This document shows, piece by piece, positions 13,418 through 14,316 of a stretch of 14,316 nt of DNA; the first letter of the stretch is position 1, and each line of letters opens with the position of its first letter. The notes below the pieces were generated by a model that saw nothing but the letters and a program-made list of their open reading frames with translations, searched no databases and had not been told where the DNA came from. The DNA comes from Porticoccus sp047635255 (GTDB taxonomy: Bacteria > Pseudomonadota > Gammaproteobacteria > Pseudomonadales > Porticoccaceae). Position numbers and translations under genes: made by a program. The stretch lies in the NCBI GenBank assembly GCA_047635255.1, contig JBLIIR010000033.1:1-14316 (forward strand). The letters are read 5' to 3'.

Positions 13418-14260
13418 CTAAAAATTTTTCGATATAGTAAAAACCAATTTATCTTCAAAAAGCTCCGATACCTTATCTATCCCGGGTTTAAAATTGGTAT
13501 CATGATAACGTAAGTCAAATTTGTAGTCTTGATATACATAGAAAACACCTGCCTCCCAATAGCTCCATTCAGGGAAGGCATCATTATTAAACATTTGTCT
13601 ACCGACTGTTCCGCTTAAACTAAACCCTTGCGAGAGTTTAATAGTGGGTGTTAAACCTATATGTAACCCGCGCAAACCATCAATATTAAACCAATCACTC
13701 GTGGTGGGCGCCACTTCAAGGTTAAGATGAACCTGACCAAGCTGTTTGCTCAAATTCATCCATAGTTCAGAATAATGGTTTGGTGGACTATCATCATCCT
13801 TATGATAAAAATACTGAAACCAGAAAACATTATAATTAAAACCCGTATCACCAATATCATTTGTAATGCCAATATAAGGTCCTGATTCCGCATAAATGGC
13901 TGGCTCGACATCAAATTTATTAGTACCGGCCCAATAACCTAGATAGACGCCGCTATCATGCGTCCAAGTGAAGCTTCCCTGTAATGAGGGCACATCCGAT
14001 GTTTGCGTTTCAGACTCGCCGCGAAAAACACGATCTGTACCCAGGCTCACCCAACTAGAAACTTTACCACCAAAAATCTCCCCTTCTGCTTCACCAGCAA
14101 CTGTTGTATTGGTAAATCCGACTATCCAGATTAGCGCAGTTACGCTGATAATATTTTTCATCACCCCACCAAAACCCGCGAAAACTTCGCCTATTTCTTC
14201 GCCTTGCATGTCTTTCACAGGGTAGCGCCAAATCTTTTCTACTTTTTCAAGTACCGTCAT
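13418..14260 (-). CDS. TorF-family porin with a MOSC-protein N-terminus fused in frame
   Basis: From residue 34 this is a TorF-family (TIGR02001-type) outer-membrane porin. It has a signal peptide MKNIISVTALIWIVGFTNTTVAG, then SSWVSLGTDRVFRGESETQT, HDSGVYLGYWAGTNKFD, GDTGFNYNVFWFQYFYH and a final beta strand LVFTISKNF ending in Phe, as in other outer-membrane barrels. Residues 1-33 do not belong: VEKIWRYPVKDMQGEEI and GEVFAGFGGV are the N-terminal signature of MOSC-domain (molybdenum-cofactor sulfurase-like) proteins, which continue YGDR where here M34 begins. The natural porin start would be ATG 14161, but only GGTGGGGTG abuts it, a badly spaced site. The first ATG (14260) has AAAGG about 9 bases upstream. 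Translation from 14260 would bury the signal peptide internally. Likely a recombination product. Confidence 0.8.
   Translation of the reverse strand: MTVLEKVEKIWRYPVKDMQGEEIGEVFAGFGGVMKNIISVTALIWIVGFTNTTVAGEAEGEIFGGKVSSWVSLGTDRVFRGESETQTSDVPSLQGSFTWTHDSGVYLGYWAGTNKFDVEPAIYAESGPYIGITNDIGDTGFNYNVFWFQYFYHKDDDSPPNHYSELWMNLSKQLGQVHLNLEVAPTTSDWFNIDGLRGLHIGLTPTIKLSQGFSLSGTVGRQMFNNDAFPEWSYWEAGVFYVYQDYKFDLRYHDTNFKPGIDKVSELFEDKLVFTISKNF
14159..14161 (-). promoter_or_regulatory. Probable native start codon of the TorF porin
   Basis: ATG beginning MKNIISVTALIW, a good signal-peptide n-region and core. It is codon 34 of the open frame. The G-rich GGTGGGGTG directly before it may serve as a poor ribosome site. 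This is the start most porins of the family would use. Confidence 0.6.
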
Positions 14261-14316
14261 TTAAATTTACCTTTATGCCTTATAATCAAAATCTAATATA
14301 TTATCTCGGTCATTCA
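14261..14316. promoter_or_regulatory. Leader of the MOSC/porin ORF
   Basis: The 56 bases upstream of ATG 14260 (minus strand) include AAAGG as ribosome site and AT-rich boxes (TATATT, TTATAA) that could be a -10. Too little sequence is in the window to define a -35. It presumably came from the original MOSC gene. Confidence 0.3.

Noticed and set aside
13406..13420. TAGGCT-TAT-AGCCTA as a bidirectional terminator
   Set aside because: Only a 6-bp stem; on the + strand AAAA comes before TTTTT, and on the minus strand the T-run lies before the stem. Weak on both strands.

Overview
The window looks like a piece of a chromosome from a moderately AT-rich, free-living (probably marine) gammaproteobacterium. 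The evidence is the gene content: a SohB C-terminus, gammaproteobacterial-type BolA, a YbiT-type ABC-F ATPase, a bacterial RIO1-like kinase, a class I CPD photolyase, and a QmcA/NfeD pair. A Cellvibrionales-like lineage is my guess from the overall flavour and is not proven by anything here. No rRNA, tRNA, CRISPR array or complete insertion sequence was seen.

Left part (1-6509), housekeeping. On the + strand lie the end of sohB, bolA and a small secreted DUF4399 protein. They converge on four minus-strand genes, read from right to left: photolyase (phrB), RIO1-like kinase, ybiT and a class V aminotransferase. All of these look intact and ordinary.

Middle part (6610-9930), accessory. A 208-codon remnant of an MmeI-like restriction-methylation enzyme (N-terminal domain only) faces away from a compact metal-responsive operon. 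The operon holds a CsoR-type repressor with an x-C-H-C ligand set, an outer-membrane beta-barrel candidate, a periplasmic MerP-like HMA protein, and a MerT-like three-helix membrane protein with the MerT cysteine layout. The first, third and fourth genes overlap their neighbours by 4 to 11 bases or abut within 11 bases, and a candidate promoter/operator with an inverted repeat and a G-tract lies ahead of csoR. The four proteins together would cover regulation, outer membrane, periplasm and inner membrane for one soft metal (Cu or Hg-like; the metal cannot be read from sequence). This is the most interesting intact system in the window. About 800 bp of mostly non-coding, stop-rich DNA follows.

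Right part (9932-14316). qmcA-nfeD is an intact two-gene operon with a good candidate promoter. It is followed by a degraded stretch: a MORN-repeat membrane protein broken by a frameshift, a fragment of a small gene that has a second related fragment on the other side of qmcA-nfeD, and a tiny one-helix ORF. Then come an intact azoreductase (azoR), a decayed secreted-protein gene, and, on the minus strand, a TorF-family porin whose ORF begins with about 33 codons that read as the N-terminus of a MOSC-domain protein. That last ORF looks like a recombination-made fusion. The right half therefore carries repeated signs of gene decay and rearrangement, in contrast to the left part.
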